A stretch of 64,000 nucleotides of DNA from Planctomycetaceae bacterium (lineage in GTDB: Bacteria > Planctomycetota > Planctomycetia > Pirellulales > Pirellulaceae). Under the pieces are notes generated by a model. The model made no database searches, was not told the origin of the DNA, and was given only the letters and a program-made list of their open reading frames with translations. The position numbers and the translations under genes are program-made. Within the stretch, counting starts at the first letter, position 1, and every line of letters starts with the position of its first letter. Below, piece after piece: positions 1 to 8,554 of the stretch. Location of the stretch: positions 95,119-159,118 of the forward strand of contig JAEUIQ010000036.1 in the NCBI GenBank assembly GCA_016794985.1, in the 5' to 3' direction.

Positions 1-281
1 ATGGTAACACAAACCAAGCAGAACGCGGAAAGTAGCAACCCGTCAAATTGTCCTTGTGGAGTGTTTTCCAGTAGTATCGAACGTTCGTATCCAAACATTG
101 AAACTGAGGTTGTTAGCGTCGCGATCGCGAAATAGAGTTCGTAATGCCCGAAGTCGGCAACCGCGTACATTCTTGCAATAACCGGCGCGAAGGCGATCAC
201 AATCGCGGCGGCGAGAAACTCCGCAGATGCTAATTGCAGAAAGCTTCGAAAGTACGAGACAGAGGGATTATGGTGCGTCAA
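1..281 (-). CDS. Polysaccharide flippase (Wzx-like), N-terminal part only
   Basis: The C-terminal end lies beyond the window edge, so only about 93 residues are visible. They contain alternating hydrophobic segments and the pattern ARMYAVADFGHYELYF, which matches the first loop and helix of oligosaccharide flippases (RFxxxxxFGxY). The best start is TTG at 281: a TAA lies a few codons upstream in frame, and the first ATG is inside the conserved region. It is the last visible gene of the minus-strand polysaccharide locus, 134 bp after the polymerase-like gene. A second flippase-like gene is at 5700-7184, so the locus may export two glycans or one copy may be redundant. Family assignment rests on this fragment. 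Confidence 0.65.
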   Translation of the reverse strand, partial: MTHHNPSVSYFRSFLQLASAEFLAAAIVIAFAPVIARMYAVADFGHYELYFAIATLTTSVSMFGYERSILLENTPQGQFDGLLLSAFCLVCVT

Positions 282-415
282 ATTTGTTGGTTCTTAATCA
301 TTGAAATGACGCTTGGCCATGGTCGATATAGGTTGTCCCAGTCAATGAATGAATAACTCGGATATAAGGTCCGGTAACAACAAACATCCGGACAATTAGA
401 CTTCGAGGAAAGGTA

Positions 416-1654
416 TCACGCTGGCGATTTTTCACTACTAAATAGGGCTGAAGCCCCAAGCATGAACCACACCGGTGTCCAACTAAAGAACGTCGATACA
501 GTCGAAATCGCGAACACAATTAAAGTTAATAGTGAAGGTCGAAAGCTTCCATTGGTGCTTCGGGATACAAAGTAGAATGCCCATGCGAAAATCGCAAAGC
601 CAAATACTCCCAAATGGGTTAGTAATGAAAGAGGTAGGCTATGCACATAGTTCCCATGACCACCAATTCGTTCCTCGACGACATAATCTCCCGTGAAAGG
701 AGAAGAAGCCCACTGGTCCCAAAACAGTTCCAAGATGGATAATCGTGCTCTCACAGAACTAATCATCCAGTCGCCTTCGGTGAGCGCCGAAAAACGGGTA
801 GTCTCAAGAAGATCAGTCAATAACTCTGGTACAAAGGCAAATCCCAAAACAGCTACAGTTAACACAAGTCCGAATAATGAAACTATCGACACATGCCTGA
901 GCACCAAAAATCCGATTGAACACGACAGCGCTAAAAAGACTAGGACGATGGATGTAGATTGTAGTTTGGCGATCAAGTAGGTCAGCACCATCGAGGTGGA
1001 GATGTAGATTGTGGCGGATATCACGGCGAGACCCGTCGCCCGGGCTTGAACTGATGTCTTCCAAAGCGACTGCATGATCAAAACTACCCCGACCATGAGT
1101 ATGGTTGCCGAACCAGCAACTTGTTGGTAGCTAATGGTCTCTACAATGCCTTCCGAGGCGTCGCGTATTGCATACGCAGGAATCAACAGGACCATTGGAG
1201 GACCAATCAATCCCAAAGACAGTGCTAATGGGTTTCTTGAATTGGCGACGTATGCTGTAATGTCTTCCGTTGCAACGGCTGCCATGAAGCCCACCAACAG
1301 CCAAGGAACTAGGCCGTGTCTTGACATCAGGACTGGTAAGATTTCACGGTCTGCTGCAATGAGCGCGATGAGAAGATAGAACAGAAACACAGCTATTAGG
1401 GTAACTCCAATAGTCTTAACACGCATTATCACGTCGGAACTGATCAATCGAGGTAACATGGCTATCCCCATCACCACGAAGCCCATCAAATCGACACGCG
1501 TGGACAAAATCTCATTGGCATCCAAATAAATCGTTCGCGACAAAAGCAACAAAAACGTCGCAAAAAATACAAGCGCTGACACCGGTAATCGTTGGGGCAG
1601 TGGAGCGTGATATACGGGAGGGAATGCTGGGTTAATTCGTAGGTACTCCGCCAA
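416..1654 (-). CDS. O-antigen ligase/polymerase-like membrane protein
   Basis: A 412-residue, very hydrophobic protein with about ten to twelve predicted membrane spans and one larger hydrophilic loop near residues 295-345. That loop carries ARLSILELFWDQW and GGHGNYVHSLPLSLL. The H-N-x-x-(V/L)-x-x-L pattern in the last periplasmic loop is typical of the O-antigen ligase / Wzy polymerase superfamily (Wzy_C). Known members join lipid-linked repeat units or ligate glycan to an acceptor on the outer face of the inner membrane. Position between the WlbA-type oxidase and a flippase fits polymerase. Ligase cannot be excluded, since these two roles are not separable from sequence alone. Confidence 0.7.
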   Translation of the reverse strand: MAEYLRINPAFPPVYHAPLPQRLPVSALVFFATFLLLLSRTIYLDANEILSTRVDLMGFVVMGIAMLPRLISSDVIMRVKTIGVTLIAVFLFYLLIALIAADREILPVLMSRHGLVPWLLVGFMAAVATEDITAYVANSRNPLALSLGLIGPPMVLLIPAYAIRDASEGIVETISYQQVAGSATILMVGVVLIMQSLWKTSVQARATGLAVISATIYISTSMVLTYLIAKLQSTSIVLVFLALSCSIGFLVLRHVSIVSLFGLVLTVAVLGFAFVPELLTDLLETTRFSALTEGDWMISSVRARLSILELFWDQWASSPFTGDYVVEERIGGHGNYVHSLPLSLLTHLGVFGFAIFAWAFYFVSRSTNGSFRPSLLTLIVFAISTVSTFFSWTPVWFMLGASALFSSEKSPA

Positions 1655-1803
1655 ATTTAGGCAATACTCAAAAGGTCAAGTTTGAGTCAAATCGCAAAAT
1701 CGTTCACTCAATCTTCGTGATCGTCGGCGAGAATGGGGCAAAATCGCGAACGGGTCCGAAGTTCGAATGGTCGTCCGAAACTTATTTTGGGCTTAAGCCA
1801 AGG

Positions 1804-2757
1804 CTATGATTTTCCACCCATATACGGATGCGCTGATTCATTGGGAGACACTACGGTACTGGTTCGGATTTGGTACACAAGTTCAATAGCGGGCTGCGAG
1901 TCTTCGATTCCAAAACCACCCCCAGCAAGAATGTCTTTGTAGACTTCGGTGTGCAAGTCAGTGAATCCAGTCGATAGGTCTATCTCTTCCCCATCAACGG
2001 TAATCGAACGAAAGGCGTGGCCGTTTTTCGCTCGTACTTGCTCGGGCAAGTCATTCGCATCGACCGACAAGAACCAGCGAATCCGGGCCTTTTCCAATTC
2101 CAAAACACCCGACATCCGCGAAGGTTGATTTAGGTGCAAAAAGCTTCGGTTCGGGCGACCATAAATCCAAGACAAAAAGTCGAAGAAGTGTACGCCGATG
2201 TTCATGGCGACACCACCCGAACGTTCCACATCGCCCTTCCACGACTGATGATACCACTTTCCACGACGAGTAATGTAAGTTAGACAAATTTCGCGGCGAT
2301 GCCCGTTCGCAGCCGCGTCAATCTCTTTCTTCAAACGAATCAAGTCGGGATGCAATCGCAATTGTAGAACCGAATAAACTTTCTTGCCATAATCTTGTTC
2401 CAGGTCACGTAGTTGATCCAGGTTCCACGGGCTGATGACCAAAGGCTTTTCGCAAATCGCATTTGATCCCACGCGGAGCGCTAGACGACAATGCGAATCG
2501 TGCAAGTAGTTCGGCGTGCAAATGCTCACGTAGTCGATCGGACTTCCGTTGGTCTCGCGACGCTGCTTTTCCAAGAAACGATCGAATCGTTCGATCTCAG
2601 TGAAGAAGTTGGCATCTGGGAAATGATTGTCCATGATTCCAACCGCGTCGTGCTTGTCAACTGCGGCAACCAAACGGTTGCCGGTCTCTTTGATGGCCTT
2701 CAAGTGCTTCGGAGCAATAAACCCAGCGACGCCGATCAATGCAAAATTCTTAGACAT
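1804..2757 (-). CDS. wlbA: UDP-N-acetyl-2-amino-2-deoxyglucuronate 3-dehydrogenase (WlbA/WbpB type)
   Basis: A 317-residue Gfo/Idh/MocA-family oxidoreductase. The N-terminal segment ALIGVAGFIAPKHLKAIK is the Rossmann start with the unusual GxAGxIAPxH pattern of WlbA/WbpB. DYVSICTPNYLHDSH and CEKPL follow, with the catalytic Lys of the EKP motif, and FLSVDANDLPE is near the C-terminal half as in Bordetella WlbA. Family members oxidise C3 of UDP-GlcNAcA, with the NADH re-oxidised by 2-oxoglutarate. This is the step before the WbpE aminotransferase, found here at 18291-19391. The gene stands 0.6 kb downstream of the nucleotidyltransferase region, so it may have its own promoter in 2758-3354. Confidence 0.93.
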   Translation of the reverse strand: MSKNFALIGVAGFIAPKHLKAIKETGNRLVAAVDKHDAVGIMDNHFPDANFFTEIERFDRFLEKQRRETNGSPIDYVSICTPNYLHDSHCRLALRVGSNAICEKPLVISPWNLDQLRDLEQDYGKKVYSVLQLRLHPDLIRLKKEIDAAANGHRREICLTYITRRGKWYHQSWKGDVERSGGVAMNIGVHFFDFLSWIYGRPNRSFLHLNQPSRMSGVLELEKARIRWFLSVDANDLPEQVRAKNGHAFRSITVDGEEIDLSTGFTDLHTEVYKDILAGGGFGIEDSQPAIELVYQIRTSTVVSPNESAHPYMGGKS

Positions 2758-3354
2758 GTTTGCTTTCGAGTGTATGGTTCGGAGGAAATTTGGGCGCGAA
2801 AAATCATCGGTTGCACTTGGGCAACTCGGTACAAATCGTCGATTGTGCTAACGGATTGAATCACCCGAATCGGAGTATAGATACTGCAAGGGTCGTACGG
2901 GCACTTCCTAACGAAAAATGCAGACTCCGTCCACCTGGGTGACCGCTTCCGCGAATTCAACACGCAACTAATCGACAACAGTAAATAATCAAACGGTCAC
3001 CTAGCCCGACCGTGCCTCTAGAATAGTCCGCAAATCAGAAATCGACGAGGGCGCCAGAAATTCGTTCACCAAACTTTAACTCCCAGCGGTAGGACTTGCT
3101 GGTTATACGGCTGGTTACGAAAACGCGACCTGTGCCGCGAACCGACTGACGAAACGGCTCCAGCTCGGAAATATCGCTGGGAAGTTAAGTGGTATGTAAT
3201 GGTTTATTTAGGAAAAAGTTCAGAAAACGCTCGAAGGTTGTTTTCGAATTCCGAGATTGCAACGAATTTCGAGACTGCACCAGCCAGGTTCTTGGTTGGC
3301 GTGTTTGGCGTTTGATGGTCGGTGACGTTTTGGGTTGCGTTGGGATTAGGGTGG
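2758..3354. other. Gene-free spacer upstream of wlbA
   Basis: About 600 bp with no convincing reading frame on either strand. A short direct duplication occurs around 3243-3285, where a GAATT(C/T)CGAGA(T/C)TGC phrase appears twice. No clear terminator or sigma-70 promoter was recognised, but the position makes it the likely site of transcription start for wlbA and the two genes after it. Confidence 0.5.
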
Positions 3355-3984
3355 TTAATGCTGGGCGAATAGCTGTTCCAGTTGGTCCATGATCTCCGGT
3401 TCTTCTTTCAATTCCGCGAGAACGGACAGCTCGTTACGAATGAAGTTCCGATCCAAAAAGCCGCTGCTCCGAATCAAGATGCCTCGGATGTCTTGCCAAT
3501 CTCGCGGTCGATTGGCAAATCCCTTCAGGATCACCAAATCATTGGCGCTGCAAAGCCGGATTGCGATTTGCGGTCGAATCATCTCGTTCTGGGAACGCTC
3601 GATCACGCCAAGTTCGTAGGGCATGGCTGCCAGCGAGGCATCAATCGAGACCCCGTGATTGTCTCGCATCAAAAGGACCCGATTGATCTTGGCAAACTCG
3701 ACGGCATCGTCAATTCGGGCTTTCATGCCCTGCAATAACCGCGTCGCCAACTGTCTCTCGCTGCCAAACTCGCCCGCCACCGTAGCGTTCAAATCATTGG
3801 TCATCCGCGGTTCACCCCAATGCTGGACCGCAATCCCACCAATGAAGCAGAATTTGATCCCTTGTTCGTCCCATAATCGTTGCAGCCGCTGTACGGCCGC
3901 AATCAAATCGAAACGTTCCAATTTCTTTAACCGTCTCGATGGTCCGAACACGTCGAATCCAAGATCATTTTTCGCTGGAACCAA
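3355..3984 (-). CDS. Nucleotidyltransferase-like protein (AbiEii/AbiGii-related family)
   Basis: A 209-residue protein of the minimal nucleotidyltransferase type. The GG motif is in FCFIGGIAVQHWGEPR and is followed by the strand that normally carries D-x-D. Here it reads TNDLNATV, so the second Asp is Asn. Further family features are the DG/V-x-IDASLAAMPYE stretch, the CSANDLVILKGFANR helix and a C-terminal helical tail ending ELFAQH-like. The assigned start is TTG at 3984, inside the end of the preceding small gene, and no in-frame ATG lies before the GG motif. The overlap with the small gene suggests a two-gene unit, perhaps toxin-antitoxin-like. Whether it still transfers nucleotides is doubtful given the altered motif. 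Confidence 0.75.
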   Translation of the reverse strand: MVPAKNDLGFDVFGPSRRLKKLERFDLIAAVQRLQRLWDEQGIKFCFIGGIAVQHWGEPRMTNDLNATVAGEFGSERQLATRLLQGMKARIDDAVEFAKINRVLLMRDNHGVSIDASLAAMPYELGVIERSQNEMIRPQIAIRLCSANDLVILKGFANRPRDWQDIRGILIRSSGFLDRNFIRNELSVLAELKEEPEIMDQLEQLFAQH

Positions 3985-4184
3985 CGCTGCATGATCACCA
4001 GCCCATTCCGCTCGGGATACCGATCATACACCCACGGACCCGATGCTTCCGATTCCGATGTTGACTCGGCTGAAAGTTGACGCAATTCAGCGTCTCGAAC
4101 CGCCTGCAATCGGGGCGCGGCGGCTTTCCATTGACTGGCCCACTGCTGGGCAAAGTCCGGAAGGTTGGGGGGCGTAGCTGGCAT
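3927..4184 (-). CDS. Small protein paired with a nucleotidyltransferase
   Basis: An 85-residue hydrophilic protein. ATG at 4184 is preferred over an upstream TTG because that extension lies in the repeat phrase GGTTTGAGGTGAGTGG. Its start, PNLPDFAQQWASQWKAAAP, is an amphipathic helix followed by RDAELRQLSAE, and the protein ends about 58 bp inside the nucleotidyltransferase reading frame. No domain is recognised. Short helical partners encoded just before nucleotidyltransferases are common in bacterial genomes, so a chaperone or antitoxin role is possible, but nothing in the sequence proves it. Confidence 0.55.
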   Translation of the reverse strand: MPATPPNLPDFAQQWASQWKAAAPRLQAVRDAELRQLSAESTSESEASGPWVYDRYPERNGLVIMQRWFQRKMILDSTCSDHRDG

Positions 4185-4563
4185 GGGGCGAGGTTTGAGG
4201 TGAGTGGGTGAGATTTGAGATTTCAAAGTTCAGATTTCAAAGCTGTACTCAGTTCTCACTTCTTCCGTGTGATTCCGTTTGATTCCGTGTTTATCCGTGG
4301 CTGGCTGTCTGAAGGCCGGTTGGGAGCCACGGAGGGACTCGGATTGCACGGATGGGGGCGGGCTTGGTTGGGGAACGCTGAGTTTTTTTGGGGAACACTA
4401 ATCTTCGCTGATCTGCGCTAATTTGTCTCGATTAGTGGGGATCAGCGGGGATTGGTGTTCTTGGGGCGAGGTTTGAGGTGAGTGGGGAGGGTTTGAGTTT
4501 TCAAAGTTCGGATTTTAAAGTTCAGAACACAAGTACTCGCTGCTTACCGCTAATTGCCAACCG
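4185..4563. repeat. Composite low-complexity repeat region between two nucleotidyltransferase genes
   Basis: Three kinds of short phrases fill this 380-bp gap. The first is a duplicated segment (about 4187-4250 and 4465-4530) containing GGCGAGGTTTGAGGTGAGTG followed by TTTCAAAGTTC-type words. The second is a run with GATTCCGT repeated near 4270-4300, ending in TTTATCCGTGGCTG. The third is a 68-bp imperfect palindrome at 4393-4460 whose arms both begin GAACAC(T/C)AATC and contain CGCTGATC. The words are near-identical but never exact. A related set of words appears at about 30020-30066. The function is unknown. Confidence 0.75.
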
Positions 4564-5148
4564 CTATCCGTGGGGGTCGTCTAGTAGTTGTTGGAGGCGG
4601 GTGGCTAGATCGGGGATGAACCGCGAAGTCCAAGTTTGATCGATCAACCCAACCATGATCATGTCTCTCAAGTGAACCCGGTCCTTGTCTCGATACGAGG
4701 TCAATTTCATGCGGACTAAGGACTCGAGTTGCAGCACTGCGTAGTCGTCCGCCATTTCGCGCTCGCTGACCTTCGCCGCAGGAGCCACGTCCGTTGGTTT
4801 GACCTTTTCACCCGCAAACAAAATACGTAGCGCGTCCCGAGGACTGGCGTCCGGGCCGTCCAGAAAACAATCGACTTCCATAACGGTGCAGTGAACAAAA
4901 CCGACCTTCTCCAACGCTACTTTCGCGCCTGGGAAATCGCTTCGCCGAAGCAAAATGTCCACGTCCTGCGTGTTCCGCACCGCCGCTCGATCCACTCGAG
5001 CGACCCACGCAGCCACCGCGTTCCCACCCACCACAGCATACGGAATTTCGGCTTGAGCCAACGCGGCGGTCGCTCGGAGGGCTCGGTCTCTAACGGCTTC
5101 CACGGCTTCAATCATCCTGGTCCAAGAAAAGGGTTTTAAGTCAGGCAT
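4564..5148 (-). CDS. Nucleotidyltransferase-family protein
   Basis: A 194-residue protein with an intact minimal nucleotidyltransferase signature: GGNAVAAWVARVD, then RNTQDVDILLRR supplying D-x-D. Later segments such as FLDGPDASPRDALRILFAGEKV and SYRDKDRVHLRDM are conserved in a family that is frequent in planctomycetes and other environmental bacteria. Substrate and role are not known to me, though relatives of this fold include antitoxin/toxin AMPylators and antibiotic-modifying enzymes. It is not obviously paired with a helical partner. It is bordered by the low-complexity repeats at 4185-4563 and the 73-bp repeat array at 5204-5664, unlike the tightly packed sugar genes around it, which suggests a later insertion into the polysaccharide locus. 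Confidence 0.75.
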   Translation of the reverse strand: MPDLKPFSWTRMIEAVEAVRDRALRATAALAQAEIPYAVVGGNAVAAWVARVDRAAVRNTQDVDILLRRSDFPGAKVALEKVGFVHCTVMEVDCFLDGPDASPRDALRILFAGEKVKPTDVAPAAKVSEREMADDYAVLQLESLVRMKLTSYRDKDRVHLRDMIMVGLIDQTWTSRFIPDLATRLQQLLDDPHG

Positions 5149-5203
5149 GGGGCAAGGGTTCTTGGTTGCGGCTGCGCCGGTTATTGGTTCTTAGTGCTTC
5201 GTA

Positions 5204-5664
5204 TCGGGCAACGCTGTGAAGCACTTTTAAGCGCCCGATCTCAGCACTTGTGTCGGCCTTTCAGGCGTTTCCTGATCATGATACCAAACTAACCGGTGGC
5301 TCGCGCACACCGGCTAAGGTTGTGTCGGCCCATTCGGGCCTATCCTGGATTGGTTGTCGTGCTGACCAGTGGCTTACGCACACCGGCGAGGGTTGTGTCG
5401 GCCCCTTCGGGCCTTTTCTGTATGAGATGTCATACATACCGGTGGCTTACGCACACCGGCTAGGGTTGTGTCGGCCCATTCGGGCCTATCCTGGATTGGT
5501 TGTCGTGCTGATCGGTGGCTTACGCACATCGGCGAGGGTTGTGTCGGCCCCTTCGGGCCTTTTCTGTATGAGATGTCACACATACCGGCGGCTTACGCAC
5601 ACCGGCGAGGGTTGTGTCGGCCCCTTCGGGCCTGTATCGCCAGAAAGAATGCTTCGCAGCGTCG
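5204..5664. repeat. Array of about six 73-bp palindrome-containing repeats with inverted leader and trailer
   Basis: The word GTGTCGGCC recurs at 5250, 5322, 5395, 5468, 5541 and 5614, a period of 72-73 bp. Units alternate between two variants: one with GGCCCATTCGGGCC followed by TATCCTGGATTGG, and one with GGCCCCTTCGGGCC followed by TTTTCTGTATGAG. The second half of both reads GGCTTACGCACACCGGC. The array starts with GGGCAACGCTGTGAAGCAC (5206) and ends with GAATGCTTCGCAGCGTCG (near 5647), roughly the reverse complement of the start. It lies between the flippase gene and the nucleotidyltransferase gene. The hairpins may also end transcription, but there is no T-run. Confidence 0.85.
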
Positions 5665-5699
5665 ACTCGGCCTGCGGTCCACTGCTTCACGCATCTCGC

Positions 5700-7184
5700 T
5701 CAAATTTTCGAGACTCGCTTACCGACCTCCATAACGCTGCGTAGCGTTCTCCAATTGACCAGCAGAATCGCGATAAGCCCGAGGGCGTGGACACCCATGG
5801 CAACCGACTCGCCGATCGAGATGCGAAGCCACGTTGCCACAAATCCCGTCAACAACGTCAACAAAATCGCGGCGACAACCGGGCGGTAACTCCAAGGCAA
5901 TGGATAGGCGATTTGAGCCAAAGTCGAAGCCACTACCGCTTTGACGATCTGGCCAATCAAGACCCCAATTCCAACACCCACCAAACCTAACCAAGGCGTC
6001 AAAAAGCCAATCCCGGCCAATGTCGCCAGAAGACTGGCTGCGTACGAATATAGATTCAAATAACTGCGTTTCGAAATGCCGATTCCAATCTCGGTGATCC
6101 AACTCGTCGCTTGAATCGCGAGGCTCAGGACCAGCGGAAAGACCACGATTGACGCATCCCCGTACTGCGGTCCGGCCAGGATCGTCAGAATCGAATGCGA
6201 CAAGCCCGAGATGATTAACGAAACGGCACAAGCTCCCAAGACAAAGGTCTGCAAAACCGAATTATACGTCAGTCCCGCATCTGCGTCCTTGTACAGCGAC
6301 AAGGAAAACGGTCCCCACGCCGTTTGAAATGAACTGACCAACAATCCAATCAGCATCGCAACTTTCGCCGCTGCCGCATACATCCCCAAGGAATCGGTTC
6401 CTAGCAAATTGTCCGTCAGCGATCGTTCCAAGGTTGGCGAAAACGCACCAACAATGCAGATCAATCCCAGCGGGATCGCAAATGGTAGCATCTGGCGCAA
6501 GTGGTTCCAGTGACTTGGCCAAATCAACCACTCTCGAACAAAGAATAGGCCTAACGCTGCGAACAAAGCGTGAGTTATCAACGAGACCCATAAGACTCCC
6601 GTCGTATCAAGTGCGAACCAGCGGACCCCAAGCAGCAACAAGCACATTTGTACAATTGTCGAACCGACCGTGACGATTAAAAACGGCGCACGAGCAAAGG
6701 TCCACTTCAAAATGTTCTGTGTAAAGTTGACCAGAAGCAGGAACGGTACTTGCAGTAACACCACTTGCAACAGCCGATAGCGATCTTCACCTGTGATCAA
6801 CCATGGGGTGATCGACTTGGCATTCCACCACAAACATGGGATGAAGATGACAAGTCCCAGAAACTGAAATGCCAATGATTGTGAAATCAGTTGCCGACGT
6901 TCGGTCAGGTCTTCGGTCTCATAGAAAAACCGAGCCACGGCCGAATCTTGTCCGAACACGAAGACGATGGCCAATAATCCCGCAAGGATCATGAAGTAGT
7001 CCAATGCCCCGTATTCCGAGACGGTGAAGTGCCGCGCCAAGAGCGGGAACGTCACCAGCGAAAAAGCCTTGTTGAAGGCTGCCGCGGCGCCATAGAGTAC
7101 CGAGTCCTTCAACAAGAACGCCAAGCGGCCGCGTTGGGTCAGGCCAATCGGAGAAGGGCTATGCGAACGGTCGTTGAAGGGCAA
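5700..7184 (-). CDS. Polysaccharide flippase, Wzx/MATE-like
   Basis: A 494-residue protein with about 12-14 hydrophobic segments. The N-terminal LLKDSVLYGAAAAFNKAFSL and FPLLARHFTVSEYGALDYF contain the typical RxFxxxEYG loop of polysaccharide-biosynthesis flippases, which move lipid-linked repeat units across the inner membrane. TTG at 7184 is the only plausible start, because a TGA lies three codons upstream and the next Met is far inside the first helices. It follows the glycosyltransferase gene by 56 bp in the same operon direction. The last visible genes of the locus include another flippase fragment (1-281), so this one may serve a different glycan. Confidence 0.85.
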   Translation of the reverse strand: MPFNDRSHSPSPIGLTQRGRLAFLLKDSVLYGAAAAFNKAFSLVTFPLLARHFTVSEYGALDYFMILAGLLAIVFVFGQDSAVARFFYETEDLTERRQLISQSLAFQFLGLVIFIPCLWWNAKSITPWLITGEDRYRLLQVVLLQVPFLLLVNFTQNILKWTFARAPFLIVTVGSTIVQMCLLLLGVRWFALDTTGVLWVSLITHALFAALGLFFVREWLIWPSHWNHLRQMLPFAIPLGLICIVGAFSPTLERSLTDNLLGTDSLGMYAAAAKVAMLIGLLVSSFQTAWGPFSLSLYKDADAGLTYNSVLQTFVLGACAVSLIISGLSHSILTILAGPQYGDASIVVFPLVLSLAIQATSWITEIGIGISKRSYLNLYSYAASLLATLAGIGFLTPWLGLVGVGIGVLIGQIVKAVVASTLAQIAYPLPWSYRPVVAAILLTLLTGFVATWLRISIGESVAMGVHALGLIAILLVNWRTLRSVMEVGKRVSKI

Positions 7185-7240
7185 TGGATTAAGTCACTAT
7201 ATTTGCAAAAAGTTCTGACGCAGCTATTCCTAGCCCGTGG

Positions 7241-8554
7241 CTACGAGTTCTGTGGACGCTCCGCACCTAAATGATTGAGCCACTGTTGAGCCAAACCGAT
7301 ACCATTGTATTGGTCAAACCATACTCGTGCGGCTTCACCAAGTTCCCGAAGTTTTTGCGGTTGATCGACGGCTAGTCTCAGCGAGTCCAAAATGTCTGCT
7401 TCGTGTCTCACCTTCAGCAGCGGCGGCGGCGGGTAGCCGTAAAGCTCAGCAAATTCCCCGTCGTCAAACAAGAATCCTTGCAAGATGGGTTTGCCACTGG
7501 CGAGAGCTTCCCACCCGGTCCCACCCCAGATCATCCGATCGACGTCATAGAATTCGCCAATGACCAATGACACCTGCGTGATCAGCCACATCAATTCCTT
7601 GCGGGCCATGATCGGCAACCAGGTCACAAAGTTATCCAATCCAAGTTGCGAAACCAAGCCTTTGGTTGCGGCGACATCGGGACCGTATTCCACGACAAAG
7701 ACCCGTGGACGCAGCCCTGTTCGCTCCTTCAACAGACTAGCAAGTGCCGTAAAAAAACGCTGTGAGTTCTTGTTTTCGTGAGTCCATTCTTCGTCGGTAT
7801 AAGACCCAGGATTTTGCCACAACAAACGGGCATGATGCAAAACCGAAATGGACGACTCACGAGCCAAAGTCGCAGCTTCCCTAAGGATCGATGTTGGCGG
7901 AGCTGCGGGCAAGGGTTCCCGCGAGTAAACCATCGGAATCGCCATTTGCTTCGGGCTCGCACCAATTTTCGCGAGCGTGGTTTGCGTGACGCCCGGGTCT
8001 GCGTTAAATACATAATTTGCTCGGCGAATCCCTGCTGCTTGACGTTGCTGGAGCCAACGCAATCCCAGATGCACCATTCCCTTGGTCGAGTTTAGCCAAG
8101 CTGTGAATTGCGGTGCATGTAGGTACTCGACTTGGATGGCATAAGGGTAGAAGACGTCTAAAGACCGATTGATCCGCTGCAAAATGGCCGGAGTCAGTCC
8201 CGAGCCGATCAGAAAGTCGTATTCCGCGTATGTCTTGCGAATTGCCGACCGCGATATAGGTGCTACCCATGAATCCGTGCCACCCAACTGGGCCCGGATC
8301 AGCGAGCGGATGGCCATCAGGGAAGACATGGGGAATCCCAATCCCGCAATGGGCGTGTTTGGGATTTTCGTTTGATGAATAAACGGCTGCCAACGTTCCA
8401 TTTGCCATGTGTCGGCTGACGGTTGAAAATGGGATAGGCTCCCACGTCCGTCCTCGGCATGGAGTAATAAGTGAGCGTCGGCACCGAGATCGCGAAAGTA
8501 ACGCAACAACGAGAAATTGTTGTTGTTCATGTTGCCGACGAGCCCAATCTTCAT
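7241..8554 (-). CDS. Glycosyltransferase, GT4-like
   Basis: ATG at 8554 is preferred because it gives an ATGA overlap with the stop of the preceding HisF-like gene; another ATG two codons upstream is also possible. The protein is about 437 residues. The N-terminal MKIGLVGNMNNNNFSLLRY is a Rossmann start with the asparagine-rich acceptor loop. The second domain has SVLHHARLLW, then VVEYGPDVAATKGLVSQLGL and GGTGWEALASGKPILQG, which resembles the nucleotide-sugar binding E-x7-E region of family-4 glycosyltransferases. It probably adds one sugar of the repeat unit on the cytoplasmic face. Donor and linkage cannot be read from sequence. Confidence 0.75.
   Translation of the reverse strand: MKIGLVGNMNNNNFSLLRYFRDLGADAHLLLHAEDGRGSLSHFQPSADTWQMERWQPFIHQTKIPNTPIAGLGFPMSSLMAIRSLIRAQLGGTDSWVAPISRSAIRKTYAEYDFLIGSGLTPAILQRINRSLDVFYPYAIQVEYLHAPQFTAWLNSTKGMVHLGLRWLQQRQAAGIRRANYVFNADPGVTQTTLAKIGASPKQMAIPMVYSREPLPAAPPTSILREAATLARESSISVLHHARLLWQNPGSYTDEEWTHENKNSQRFFTALASLLKERTGLRPRVFVVEYGPDVAATKGLVSQLGLDNFVTWLPIMARKELMWLITQVSLVIGEFYDVDRMIWGGTGWEALASGKPILQGFLFDDGEFAELYGYPPPPLLKVRHEADILDSLRLAVDQPQKLRELGEAARVWFDQYNGIGLAQQWLNHLGAERPQNS

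Noticed and set aside
5250..5744. Open frames with repeated peptides over the 73-bp array
   Set aside because: They are open in several frames on both strands only because the repeat length and composition avoid stops. The peptides follow the repeat period and have no domain or ribosome site.
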